From Alphaproteobacteria bacterium (lineage in GTDB: Bacteria > Pseudomonadota > Alphaproteobacteria > Rhodospirillales > Rhodospirillaceae): 59,555 bases of DNA. Of this stretch, positions 50,891 through 58,702 are shown in pieces (position 1 is the first letter of the stretch; the number at the start of each line of letters is the position of its first letter). The position numbers and the translations under genes were made by a program. The stretch is taken from positions 1 to 59,555 of the forward strand of contig JAUVUZ010000023.1 of assembly GCA_030604885.1 (NCBI GenBank), in the 5' to 3' direction. Below the pieces are notes generated by a model that worked only from the letters and a program-made list of their open reading frames with translations, had not been told where the DNA came from and did not search any database.

Positions 50891-51124
50891 TCAGATGATG
50901 CTCGGGTTCTGCTGCACGTCCGGCACCACGGTGGCGCGGAAGCCCGCGCTCCGCACCGCGGAGACGAGGTTGCCGGATTCGCCGCCGCCCTCGATCACGG
51001 CGGTGCCGTGGTCGAGATCGACGACCACGGTGGCGACGCCCGGAATCCCGCGCAGCGCCGTCTCGACCTTTTCGGCGCAGCCCGTGCAACGCATACCCTC
51101 GATGCTCAACGTCGTGCTGCTCAT
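50891..51124 (-). CDS. Small heavy-metal-associated (CopZ-like) protein
   Basis: This 77-residue protein has an HMA domain with the metal site GMRCTGCAEKVETAL at residues 9-23 (CXXC), typical of copper chaperones such as CopZ. It would carry Cu(I) to a P-type ATPase, though none lies here. GGGAG precedes the ATG. A perfect inverted repeat lies directly upstream. It follows bioA on the same strand after about 77 bases. Confidence 0.88.
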   Translation of the reverse strand: MSSTTLSIEGMRCTGCAEKVETALRGIPGVATVVVDLDHGTAVIEGGGESGNLVSAVRSAGFRATVVPDVQQNPSII

Positions 51125-51140
51125 GGCATATCTCCCTGTT

Positions 51141-51159
51141 ACGAACGGCTTTCGTTCGT
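51141..51159. promoter_or_regulatory. Inverted repeat upstream of the metal chaperone
   Basis: ACGAACG-GCTTT-CGTTCGT is a perfect 7-5-7 inverted repeat ending 17 bases before the chaperone ATG. It does not match CueR or CsoR operators I know. A TTGACG (51162-51157, minus) overlaps its right arm, but no fitting -10 follows. It may be an operator or the hairpin closing the bio operon. Confidence 0.45.
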
Positions 51160-51201
51160 CAACGTATGAGATGGGGCGGCGTTCCGGGGCGCCGCAATCG
51201 T

Positions 51202-52521
51202 TCAAACGGATACGGCGCGGATGCCCCGGGCGATGCTGTCCCACGCGCGGGCGAGCTGCTCGTCGGTGACGCAATAGGGCGGCAGCAGGTAGACGACGTT
51301 GCCGAGCGGGCGGATCAGCATGTTCTCGCCCTTGAAGAACGCCTTGAGCTTGAGGCCCACCGCCGCGCCCAGGCCCTGTTCCGCCCCGCCCGGGTCGAGA
51401 TTGAGGGCGGCGACGGTGCCGGCGACGCGCGGCTTGCGCACGCCCGGCAGCTTCGCCACTTCCGCCAGGGCGGCGCGGTGGAACGCCTCGATCTCGGCGC
51501 GGCGCTTGGCGCAGGCCGGGTCGAGCAGGAGCTTGAGCGAGGCGTTGCCCGCCGCGCAGCCGAGCGGGTTGGCGGTGTAGGAGTGGCCGTGCAGGAACGC
51601 CTTGGCGGTGTCCTTGGAGAGGAACGCGGCGTAGATCGCGTCCGTCGTCACGGTCGCCGCCATCGGCATGAAGCCGCCGGTGATGCCCTTGGAGAGGCAA
51701 ACGAAATCCGGCGCCACCCCGGCCTTGACGCAGGCGAACAGGTCGCCCAGGCGGCCGAAGCCGGTCATCACCTCGTCGAACACGATCAGCGCGCCCGCCG
51801 CCTTGAGCTTCTCCACCCACGCCTTGAGGAACGCCGGGCGGCACATCCGCATGCCGCCCGCGCCCTGCACCAGCGGCTCGACGATCGCCGCCACCACGGT
51901 GTCGCGGTTGGCGTCGAGGTAGGCGTCGAGGGCGGCGAGCGCCTGCGCCTCCTTCGCCTCCACCGCGTCGTCGCCCTCCCAGGTGGGGGCGTTGGGCAGG
52001 GTGTCGACGGAAAACAGCATCTCCCCCCAGGTGTCGAAGATGCCGCAGCTCACGCCGAGCGACATCGCGCCGACGGTGTCGCCGTGGTAGGCGCCGTCCA
52101 TCGCCACGAAGCGGGTGCGGCGGGTGTCGCCGAGGTTGCGGAAGTATTGCAGCGCCATTTTCAGCGCCACCTCCACCGCGGTGGAGCCGTTGTCCGAATA
52201 GAACACCCGGGCGAGCGGGTCGGGCAGCAGCGCCACGATTCCCTCGGCGAGGTCCACCGCCGGGGCGTGGGTGCAGGTGGCGAAGATCACCTGCTCCAGG
52301 GTGCGCGCCTGGGCGGCGATGGCGTCGGCGATCAGCGGGTGGCCGTGGCCGTGGAGGTTCACCCACCACGACGAGATCATGTCGAGGATGACGTTGCCCT
52401 CGGCGTCGACGATCTCGGCGCCGTTGGCCGAGACCGCGGCGATCGGCTCCGGCGCGGTGAGCGCCTGGGTGAAGGGGTGCCAGATGACCCGGCGGTCGCG
52501 GGCGAGGAGGTCGGAGGACAT
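51202..52521 (-). CDS. bioA: Adenosylmethionine-8-amino-7-oxononanoate aminotransferase BioA
   Basis: BioA converts KAPA to DAPA using SAM as amino donor. The 439-residue PLP enzyme has IWHPFTQ near the start, SWWVNLHGHGHP, DNGSTAVEVALKMALQY, AMDGAYHGDTVGAMSLG, IVFDEVMTGFGRLG and the PLP lysine in CLSKGITGGFMPMAAT. It is the last gene of the bio run, 11 bases after bioD. Confidence 0.96.
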   Translation of the reverse strand: MSSDLLARDRRVIWHPFTQALTAPEPIAAVSANGAEIVDAEGNVILDMISSWWVNLHGHGHPLIADAIAAQARTLEQVIFATCTHAPAVDLAEGIVALLPDPLARVFYSDNGSTAVEVALKMALQYFRNLGDTRRTRFVAMDGAYHGDTVGAMSLGVSCGIFDTWGEMLFSVDTLPNAPTWEGDDAVEAKEAQALAALDAYLDANRDTVVAAIVEPLVQGAGGMRMCRPAFLKAWVEKLKAAGALIVFDEVMTGFGRLGDLFACVKAGVAPDFVCLSKGITGGFMPMAATVTTDAIYAAFLSKDTAKAFLHGHSYTANPLGCAAGNASLKLLLDPACAKRRAEIEAFHRAALAEVAKLPGVRKPRVAGTVAALNLDPGGAEQGLGAAVGLKLKAFFKGENMLIRPLGNVVYLLPPYCVTDEQLARAWDSIARGIRAVSV

Positions 52522-52532
52522 CGCTGGATCCT

Positions 52533-53255
52533 TCAAAGGAGGTGCGCGAAGGCGCGGTCGAGGCCGTCGAGGCGGGCGGTGGCGTCGCGCAGGGCGGCGG
52601 CCGAGGCGTCGGCGAGGAAGGGCAGGGTGCCGAACACCGGCACGCCGCCGAACGCGGCGATGGTGCCGGGGTTGTCGGCGCGGATGAAGGCGTCCTCGGC
52701 GGACTGGGGCCGGGTTTCGTTCAGCACCACGCCCGCCACCGCGAGGCCGCGCGCCTTCAACGCCATCAGCGACAGCAGGGTGTGGTTGATGGTGCCGAGG
52801 CCGACCCGCGCCACCAGCACCACCGGCAGGCCGAGGGCGGCGAACAGGTCGAGCATGGTCTCGCGCGGGTTGAGCGGCACCATCAGTCCGCCCGCGCCCT
52901 CCACCGCCACGGCGGGGAAGCGCGCGCCCAGGCGGCGCGCGGTGGCGGCGATCGCCGCCACCGTCGGCTCCGCCTCGCCGGGGGCGACCGCGAGATGGGG
53001 CGAGCACGCCGGGCCGTAGCAGAACGGTTGCATCGACGCCCGGTCCTCGGGCGCGGGCGCGAGGCCCAGGCGGTCGAGGGTGAACTGCAGGTCGGGCGCG
53101 ACGAAGCCGCCGCCCGGCACCGGCGTCGAGCCGGTCTGCACCGGCTTCATCGGCGCGACGGCGACCCCGCGCGCGTGCAGCCACAGGCACAGCGCGGCGG
53201 TGGCGTGGGTTTTGCCGACGTCGGTGTCGGTGCCGGTGACGACGAAGCCTTTCAT
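52533..53255 (-). CDS. bioD: Dethiobiotin synthetase BioD
   Basis: BioD closes the ureido ring of dethiobiotin with ATP and CO2. The 240-residue protein has the P-loop GTDTDVGKTH at residues 8-17, the conserved MKPVQTG around residues 36-42 and VEGAGGLMVPL near residue 118. It starts 11 bases after bioC and ends 11 bases before bioA. Confidence 0.95.
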   Translation of the reverse strand: MKGFVVTGTDTDVGKTHATAALCLWLHARGVAVAPMKPVQTGSTPVPGGGFVAPDLQFTLDRLGLAPAPEDRASMQPFCYGPACSPHLAVAPGEAEPTVAAIAATARRLGARFPAVAVEGAGGLMVPLNPRETMLDLFAALGLPVVLVARVGLGTINHTLLSLMALKARGLAVAGVVLNETRPQSAEDAFIRADNPGTIAAFGGVPVFGTLPFLADASAAALRDATARLDGLDRAFAHLL

Positions 53256-53266
53256 GCCCGTCTCTC

Positions 53267-54043
53267 CTAGCTATGGGCGATCAGCGTGAGAACCTGATAG
53301 GTGACGGGAACGCCGTGCTCGCCGCGAAACCGCTCTTCGTAAAGCCGGGTGAGGCGCCCCACCTCGCGCGGCGTGAGCGGCTTGGCGCCGCCCTTGAACA
53401 CCGCGCCGATGCCCTTGAACGACTTCAGGGCCGCCAGCGCGTCGGGATAGTGGACGACCATCGGCCGCACCGCGTCGTCGAGCACCGCGAGGCCCGCGTG
53501 CCCGGCCCAGCAGACGTAATCGGCGGCGGGCGGATAGTCCAGCGCCGCGAGCGGGCGGCCGAGGGCCTCGGCGTGGGCGGCGGAAAGCTCCGCCAGGGTG
53601 CCCGCCACCGGCACCGCCAGCGCCAGGATGCCGCCGGGCTTGAGGGCGAGGGCGAGGCGCTTCAGGGTGCCGGGCTTGTCGGCGAACCATTGGAACGCGA
53701 ACGACGAGGCGACGAGGTCGAAGGCGTTGCCCTCGGCGTCGAAATCCTCGGCGTCGCCGCAAAGGAAATAGTGGCGCGGCCACGCGGCGCGGCAGGTGTC
53801 CACCATCGCCGGGGCGAGGTCCACCCCCGCGATCCGCAGGCCCGGGTGGCGGTCGGTGAGGCGGCGGGTGAGGGAGCCGGTGCCGCAGCCGACGTCGAGC
53901 GCGGTGGCGGGGGCGAAGCCGGGGGGCAGGCTGTCCACCAGCTTTTGCGCCGCCGGGGCCTGCACCGCCGCCCAGCCGTCGTAGGTGGCGGCGGCGGCGG
54001 AGAAGTTGGCGCCGATCGCGGATTTCGCCAGGTGCGCGCTCAT
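53267..54043 (-). CDS. bioC: Malonyl-ACP O-methyltransferase BioC
   Basis: BioC methylates malonyl-ACP so that fatty-acid synthesis can build pimeloyl-ACP. The 258-residue methyltransferase has TALDVGCGTGSLTRRL (motif I, residues 47-62), GVDLAPAMVDTCR and DLVASSFAFQWFADKPGTLKRLALALKPGG. Its place in the bio run supports the name over a generic methyltransferase. The start overlaps the end of the bioH-like gene by four bases. Confidence 0.9.
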   Translation of the reverse strand: MSAHLAKSAIGANFSAAAATYDGWAAVQAPAAQKLVDSLPPGFAPATALDVGCGTGSLTRRLTDRHPGLRIAGVDLAPAMVDTCRAAWPRHYFLCGDAEDFDAEGNAFDLVASSFAFQWFADKPGTLKRLALALKPGGILALAVPVAGTLAELSAAHAEALGRPLAALDYPPAADYVCWAGHAGLAVLDDAVRPMVVHYPDALAALKSFKGIGAVFKGGAKPLTPREVGRLTRLYEERFRGEHGVPVTYQVLTLIAHS

Positions 54044-54786
54044 CGCTCGCCTCCGCCGTGGGCGAGGATCAGCGCCCCCAGCACCTCGGCGATCATGCGC
54101 GGGTGGGTGAGGGGCAGGGCGTGGCTGCCGCCCGAGACCGCGAGCACGGCGCAGGCGGGGATGCCGTCGCCCAATTGCTGGGCGGCGTGGACGCCGACGA
54201 TGCGGTCGTCGTCCCCCTGCAGCACCACGGTGGGCGCTTCGACGCGCGGCAGGCGGCGGCGCAGGTCGGTGCTCTCCAGCGCCGCGAGGCCCGCGTCGAG
54301 GGTCTTGGCGTCCACCTCGGCGAGGATGCCGAACACGTCGCCGTGGTCGTAGCCCGAGCGGTCGCCCGCCAGCGCCTCGCCCCAGAACGCCTTGACGATT
54401 CCCTCGGCGTTGCGGCGCAGGCCCTGGCGCATCGCGCGCAGGGCGGCGGGGTCGGTGCCGAGGCCGGTCTCGTCGGCCAGCAGGCGCACCGGGGTGGCCA
54501 CCAGCAGCAGGTCGGAGACCCGCTCCGGCGCGTCGATCGCCGCGCGGATCGCGATCTGCCCGCCGAGCGACCAGCCCGCCAGGATCACCGGGTCGGCCGG
54601 GTCGCGCCCGGCGGCGGCGTTGGCGCGCTCGGCGGCCTCGGCGAAGGCGGCGGCCGGGTCGGCCAGCGCCGTCCACCAGTCCAGGTGGGCCACCGGCAGG
54701 GCGGGGAGCGCCCGCAGCACGCCGTCCCACGCCGCCGCGCCCGCCGACCAGCCGGAGCAGAGGACGAGGCCCGGCGCGGCGCTCAT
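54040..54786 (-). CDS. bioH: Pimeloyl-ACP methyl ester esterase-like hydrolase (BioH type)
   Basis: This 248-residue alpha/beta hydrolase should remove the methyl group from pimeloyl-ACP methyl ester. It has the nucleophile elbow GWSLGG (Ser73), the oxyanion region VLCSGWSAGAAAWDGV near the N-terminus, a late acidic GDDDRIVG and the catalytic His in GGSHALPLTHP. Several non-homologous esterases (BioH, BioG, BioV and others) do this job; position between bioF and bioC is the main reason for the name. It overlaps both neighbours by four bases. Confidence 0.8.
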   Translation of the reverse strand: MSAAPGLVLCSGWSAGAAAWDGVLRALPALPVAHLDWWTALADPAAAFAEAAERANAAAGRDPADPVILAGWSLGGQIAIRAAIDAPERVSDLLLVATPVRLLADETGLGTDPAALRAMRQGLRRNAEGIVKAFWGEALAGDRSGYDHGDVFGILAEVDAKTLDAGLAALESTDLRRRLPRVEAPTVVLQGDDDRIVGVHAAQQLGDGIPACAVLAVSGGSHALPLTHPRMIAEVLGALILAHGGGER

Positions 54787-55949
54787 GGCAGCAGCCCCAG
54801 TTCGCGCGCCACCGCGGCGAAGGCGTCGCGGGCGGCGATCAGGTCCGCCCCGGTGTGGGCGCGGGTGACGGTGAGGCGCAGGCGCGCGGTGCCCGGCGGC
54901 ACCGTCGGCGGGCGGATCGCCGAGCAGAGGATGCGCCGCGCCGCGAGGCGGGCGGCGAATTCCTGCGCCAGGTGGTTGTCGCCCACCATCACCGGCAGGA
55001 TCGGCGAGGCGAACGGCGGCATCTCGAAGCCCGCCTCGGCGAGCAGGCCGTGCATGCGCTTCGCCAGGGCCATCGCTTCGTCGCCCAGGGCGCCCCGGGT
55101 TTCGGCGAAGCGGTCGAGGGCGGCGATGCCCGCGCCGACGCAGGCGGGCGGCAGGCCGGTGGAATAGATGAAGCTGCGGGCGCGGTTGACGATCAGCGCC
55201 GCGAGGGTGGCGGAGGTGGCGACGAAGCCGCCGTAGCCGCCGAACGCCTTGCCCATGCCGCAGGTGATCGCGTCGGGCTTGAGGCCGAATGCGGCGCACA
55301 GCCCCTTGCTCGAGGGACCCATCACGCCGATGGCGTGGCTTTCGTCCACCAGCAGCAGGGCGCCGTGGCGCCGCGCCGCCTCGGCCACCGCCGCGAGGGG
55401 GGCGGCGTCGCCGTCCATGGAGAAGATCGAATCGGTGATCACGAGACGGGTTTCGCCCGCTTCCGCCGGGTGCTTGGTCAGCAGCTCGTCGAGGTGGGCC
55501 GGGTCGTTGTGGCGGTAGCGGTGCCACTTCATCCCCGACATGCGGATGCCGTCGATCAGGCTGGCGTGGTTGAGGCGGTCGCAGAAGATCGTCGCCTTCT
55601 CCCCCGCCAGCGCGGGCACCGCGCCGAGGTTGGCGAGGAAGCCCGAGCCGAACAGCAGCGCCGCCTCGAACCCGAGGAACGCCGCCGCCTTGGCCTCGAA
55701 TTCCGCGTGGAGGTCGAGGTGGCCGGAAACCAGCCGCGACCCCGCCGCCGAGCAGCCGAGATCCTCGACCGCGCGCACCGAGGCGGCGACCAGCGCCGGA
55801 TCGTGCCCGAGGTCGAGATAGTCGTTGGAGCAGAAGTTGAGCCAGGTCTCGCCCGCGACGACGAGGCGCCCGCGATTGTCCGGCAGGGGCTTGAGGCTGC
55901 GCAGCAGCCCCCGCCGGGTGAGATCGTCGAGCGCCTCGTGCGGGGTCAT
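54783..55949 (-). CDS. bioF: 8-amino-7-oxononanoate synthase BioF
   Basis: BioF condenses pimeloyl-ACP with alanine to give KAPA. The 388-residue PLP enzyme has NFCSNDYLDLGHDP, GSRLVSGHLDLHAEFE, LFGSGFLANLG, LLVDESHAIGVMGP and the PLP lysine in GMGKAFGGYGGFV. It starts 13 bases after bioB ends. Confidence 0.95.
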   Translation of the reverse strand: MTPHEALDDLTRRGLLRSLKPLPDNRGRLVVAGETWLNFCSNDYLDLGHDPALVAASVRAVEDLGCSAAGSRLVSGHLDLHAEFEAKAAAFLGFEAALLFGSGFLANLGAVPALAGEKATIFCDRLNHASLIDGIRMSGMKWHRYRHNDPAHLDELLTKHPAEAGETRLVITDSIFSMDGDAAPLAAVAEAARRHGALLLVDESHAIGVMGPSSKGLCAAFGLKPDAITCGMGKAFGGYGGFVATSATLAALIVNRARSFIYSTGLPPACVGAGIAALDRFAETRGALGDEAMALAKRMHGLLAEAGFEMPPFASPILPVMVGDNHLAQEFAARLAARRILCSAIRPPTVPPGTARLRLTVTRAHTGADLIAARDAFAAVARELGLLP

Positions 55950-55962
55950 CGCGGCGGTTCCC

Positions 55963-56973
55963 TTATTCGGCCGCGTCGCCGAGGGAATCCTCGCCCGCGG
56001 ATTCCAGCTCCAGCTCGAAGCCCAGATCCTTGATCATCTGGATCGCCGCCGGGGTCTCCTGGCCGCCGGTGGTGAGGTAGCCCTCGACGAAGATCGAGTT
56101 GGCGGCGTAGAGCGACAGCGGCTGAAGCTGGCGCAGGTTGTATTCGCGGCCGCCCGCCACCCGCAGGTCCACGTCCGGGTGCATGAAGCGCAGCAGCGAC
56201 AGCGCGCGCAGGCAGCGGTTGGGGGTGAGCTTGGTGTCGATGTCGGCGAACGGCGTGCCCTTCACCGGAATCAGGAAGTTGAGCGGGATCGACAGCGGCT
56301 CGATGGCGCGCAGGGCGTCGAACATGTCGAAGATGTCGTCGTCGTCCTCGCCCTGGCCGATGATGCCGCCGGAGCAGATGCCGAGGCCCGCTTCCTTCGC
56401 CGTCATCAGGTTCTTCACCCGGTCGGCGTAGGTGTGGGTGGTGCAGATCTTCTCGTAGTGGCGGGCCGAGGTGTTGAGGTTGTGGTTGACCCGGTCGAGG
56501 CCCGCCGCCTTCAGCTTCCGCGCCTGGTCGAGGCTGAGGAAGCCGATCGAGAGGCACATCTCGATGGGCGTGGCGGACTTGATCTCGCGGATCATGTCGG
56601 CGAGGCGGTCGATCTCGCGGTCGGTGGGCTGGCCGCCCGACAGCGCCATGCAGTAGCGCTTGGCGTCCATGGCGGTGGCGCGCTTGGCCTCGCCCATCGC
56701 CTTTTCCGTCTGCCACAGGGCATACTTCTCGATCGGCGCCTCGGAGACGCGCGACTGCGAGCAGTAGTGGCAATCCTCGCCGCACAGGCCGGATTTGACG
56801 TTGCTCAGGAGCTGCACGTGCACCCGGTTGCCGCGGTAGTGGCGGCGCACGCGGTAGGCGGCCGCCAGCACGTCCATCGTGTCGGCGTCGGCGGCCTGCA
56901 GAACGCTCAGCCCCTGCTCGCGGGTGAGCGGCTGCTTGGCGATCGCCTGCTCGGCGATGGCGTTGAAGTTCAT
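55963..56973 (-). CDS. bioB: Biotin synthase BioB
   Basis: BioB is a radical SAM enzyme that inserts sulfur into dethiobiotin. The 336-residue protein has the SAM cluster C64-X3-C68-X2-C71 in SGLCGEDCHYCSQS, GLDRVNHNLNTS, YADRVKNLMTAKEAGLGICSGGIIGQGE and the [2Fe-2S] ligands that are normal for the family. An acidic C-terminal tail follows. It opens the run, and a promoter with adjacent palindrome lies 37-81 bases upstream of its start. Confidence 0.96.
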   Translation of the reverse strand: MNFNAIAEQAIAKQPLTREQGLSVLQAADADTMDVLAAAYRVRRHYRGNRVHVQLLSNVKSGLCGEDCHYCSQSRVSEAPIEKYALWQTEKAMGEAKRATAMDAKRYCMALSGGQPTDREIDRLADMIREIKSATPIEMCLSIGFLSLDQARKLKAAGLDRVNHNLNTSARHYEKICTTHTYADRVKNLMTAKEAGLGICSGGIIGQGEDDDDIFDMFDALRAIEPLSIPLNFLIPVKGTPFADIDTKLTPNRCLRALSLLRFMHPDVDLRVAGGREYNLRQLQPLSLYAANSIFVEGYLTTGGQETPAAIQMIKDLGFELELESAGEDSLGDAAE

Positions 56974-57009
56974 GGCGGTTCCCCTCCCGTCCCCTGGAAA
57001 ATGCTGGGG

Positions 57010-57054
57010 ACCATACTCAAGCGTGGCGGTTATGTCCAGAAAGCACGTACTTTC
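57010..57054 (-). promoter_or_regulatory. bio operon promoter with adjacent palindrome
   Basis: On the minus strand, -35 TGGACA (57038-57033) and -10 TATGGT (57015-57010) are 17 bases apart and drive bioB. Directly upstream lies GAAAG-CACGTA-CTTTC (57039-57054), a 5-6-5 inverted repeat. It is not the TTATCTATAA BioR site nor a BirA box, so if the palindrome is an operator the regulator is different. Confidence 0.5.
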
Positions 57055-57157
57055 GCTAGGGGTATGGCTTGCTTCGGCAAGGGGTTGGGCGCATGGTGTG
57101 CCGCCCGGCGGCGGCGGCGCGCCGGGCGGGTTTGCGCGAATCGGCGGAGGCGGGGCT

Positions 57158-57186
57158 TTGCGCCGGTCGGGCGATGCCCATATATC
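57158..57186 (+). promoter_or_regulatory. Candidate promoter of the DUF1285 gene
   Basis: TTGCGC (57158-57163), 17 bases, and TATATC (57181-57186) lie 37 bases ahead of the ATG at 57223. CGTTC-ATC-GAACG (57186-57198) overlaps the start region as a short inverted repeat. Confidence 0.45.
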
Positions 57187-57222
57187 GTTCATCGAACGCG
57201 GTGCGGGAAAGGCGCGGAACAG

Positions 57223-57774
57223 ATGGGTTGGTCCGGTATGGTCGGTTCGGAAGCGGGAGAGGTTCGCCGGGCGCGGGCGGCGGTGGTTGCGCCCGCCCAT
57301 GGCGAGGATCTGCGGATCGACCGGCGCGGCACGTGGTTTCTCGGCTCCGACCCCTTCACCCGCAAGGAGTTGGTGTGCCTGCTGGCCTCGCGCCTGCGGC
57401 GGGTCGAGGGCGGCGGCTACGAGGTGATGCTGCCGAACGAGAAGCGCCCCCTGCCGGTCACGGTGGAGGACGCGCCGTTTCTCGCGGTCGAGGTGTTCCG
57501 CTCCGGCTCGGGCGAAACCCAGAGCCTGAGCTTCCGCACCAACGTCGACCGCATCGTCACCCTGGACGCGGACCATCCGCTCTACCTCGCCGAGGACCCC
57601 GAACTCGGCGAGCCGGTGCCCTACCTCGTGGTGGCGGAGGGACTCTCGGCGCGGCTGTCGCGCCCGGTTTACTACGAACTCGCGGCGCTCGGCGAGGTCG
57701 GCCAACACGAGGGAAAGGACGTGATCGGCATATGGAGCAATCGGCGGTTCTTCGTACTCGGGGAAACGGCGTAA
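57223..57774 (+). CDS. DUF1285 protein
   Basis: This 183-residue protein matches DUF1285. It has DLRIDRRGTWFLGSDPFTRKELVCLLASRLRRVEGGGYEVMLP, VEDAPFLAVEVFRSGSGETQSLSFRTNVDRIVTLDADHPL and WSNRRFFVLGE at the end. Function is unknown; the family is common in alphaproteobacteria directly ahead of a Nudix gene and cca, as here. The last 43 bases overlap the Nudix gene in another frame. Confidence 0.85.
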   Translation: MGWSGMVGSEAGEVRRARAAVVAPAHGEDLRIDRRGTWFLGSDPFTRKELVCLLASRLRRVEGGGYEVMLPNEKRPLPVTVEDAPFLAVEVFRSGSGETQSLSFRTNVDRIVTLDADHPLYLAEDPELGEPVPYLVVAEGLSARLSRPVYYELAALGEVGQHEGKDVIGIWSNRRFFVLGETA

Positions 57775-58427
57775 CCGCGCCATCGGTCGCGGACATCCGC
57801 GCAAGGCTCGCGGCCCTCGGCCCTTCCCCCACCCTTTCCGACATCGGCATTTCCGACTCCCTGGTCTCCGAGGCCGACGTGCTGTCGGCGGCGCCCGGGC
57901 GCGAGGCCTGGCGCCCCAGCCTGGAGGCGACGCGCCCCGCCGGGGTGCTGGTGCCGCTGGTGGAGCGCGAGGGCGAGATCAACATTCTCCTCACCCGCCG
58001 CGCCGACCACCTCCACCACCACGCCGGGCAGATCTCCTTTCCCGGCGGCCGCAAGGAGGAGGAGGACGCCACCATCGCCGACACCGCGTTGCGCGAGGCG
58101 GCGGAGGAGATCGGCCTCGATTCCCGGCTGGTGACGATTCTCGGCGTGCTGCCGCAATACGTCACCCTGACGCGCTTCGCCATCACCCCGGTGGTGGGGC
58201 TGCTGAAGCCGCCCCTCGATCTCAGGGCCGATCCGTTCGAGGTGGCCGACATCTTCGAGGTGCCGCTCGCCCATCTCGTCGACCCCGCCCACCACGAACG
58301 TCACTTCCGCGAGGAAAACGGCCGCCGTCGGGGTTTTTACGCGATTCCCTACGGCGACCGCTTCATCTGGGGCGCGACCGCCGGTATCCTGGTGAACTTC
58401 GCGGCTCTCCTGGCGTCCCATGGCTAA
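57732..58427 (+). CDS. Nudix hydrolase, CoA pyrophosphatase type
   Basis: This 231-residue enzyme carries the Nudix box GGRKEEEDATIADTALREAAEEIGL around residues 104-128 and the preceding HHHAGQISFPGG, which is the UPF0035 signature of CoA-cleaving (NudL/PCD1-type) members. It probably hydrolyses CoA or its derivatives. The ATG overlaps the preceding gene by 43 bases; no closer start with a good ribosome site is seen. DUF6111 overlaps its end by eight bases. Confidence 0.88.
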   Translation: MEQSAVLRTRGNGVTAPSVADIRARLAALGPSPTLSDIGISDSLVSEADVLSAAPGREAWRPSLEATRPAGVLVPLVEREGEINILLTRRADHLHHHAGQISFPGGRKEEEDATIADTALREAAEEIGLDSRLVTILGVLPQYVTLTRFAITPVVGLLKPPLDLRADPFEVADIFEVPLAHLVDPAHHERHFREENGRRRGFYAIPYGDRFIWGATAGILVNFAALLASHG

Positions 58428-58692
58428 CCTCATCCTGCGCTTCGTGCTGCCGTTCCTGGCGCCGTTCATCGCCTATTTCGCGTGGGTCTCGCTGATGCGC
58501 CGGTTCGGCGCGGAGCGGGAATGGAAGCACCCGTGGCATCTGCTGTTCGCGGCGGGGGCGGTGTGCCTGGTGGCGGCGCTGGTGTGGTTCGCGCTTTCGG
58601 GCGGCGCGCCCGCCGGGGCGATCTACGTTCCGCCCGAGTGGGTGGACGGCAAGATCGTGCCGGGCCACTACCTGCCCGCGCCGCCGAAGTAG
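58420..58692 (+). CDS. DUF6111-type small membrane protein
   Basis: This 90-residue protein has two membrane helices (about residues 5-25 and 42-60) around a RRFGAEREWKHPWHLL loop, and ends VPPEWVDGKIVPGHYLPAPPK. I recognise it as the small protein found between the Nudix gene and cca in Rhodospirillales-type genomes (DUF6111). The role is unknown. It overlaps the Nudix gene by eight bases. Confidence 0.8.
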   Translation: MANLILRFVLPFLAPFIAYFAWVSLMRRFGAEREWKHPWHLLFAAGAVCLVAALVWFALSGGAPAGAIYVPPEWVDGKIVPGHYLPAPPK

Positions 58693-58702
58693 GAGCGCGA
58701 CC

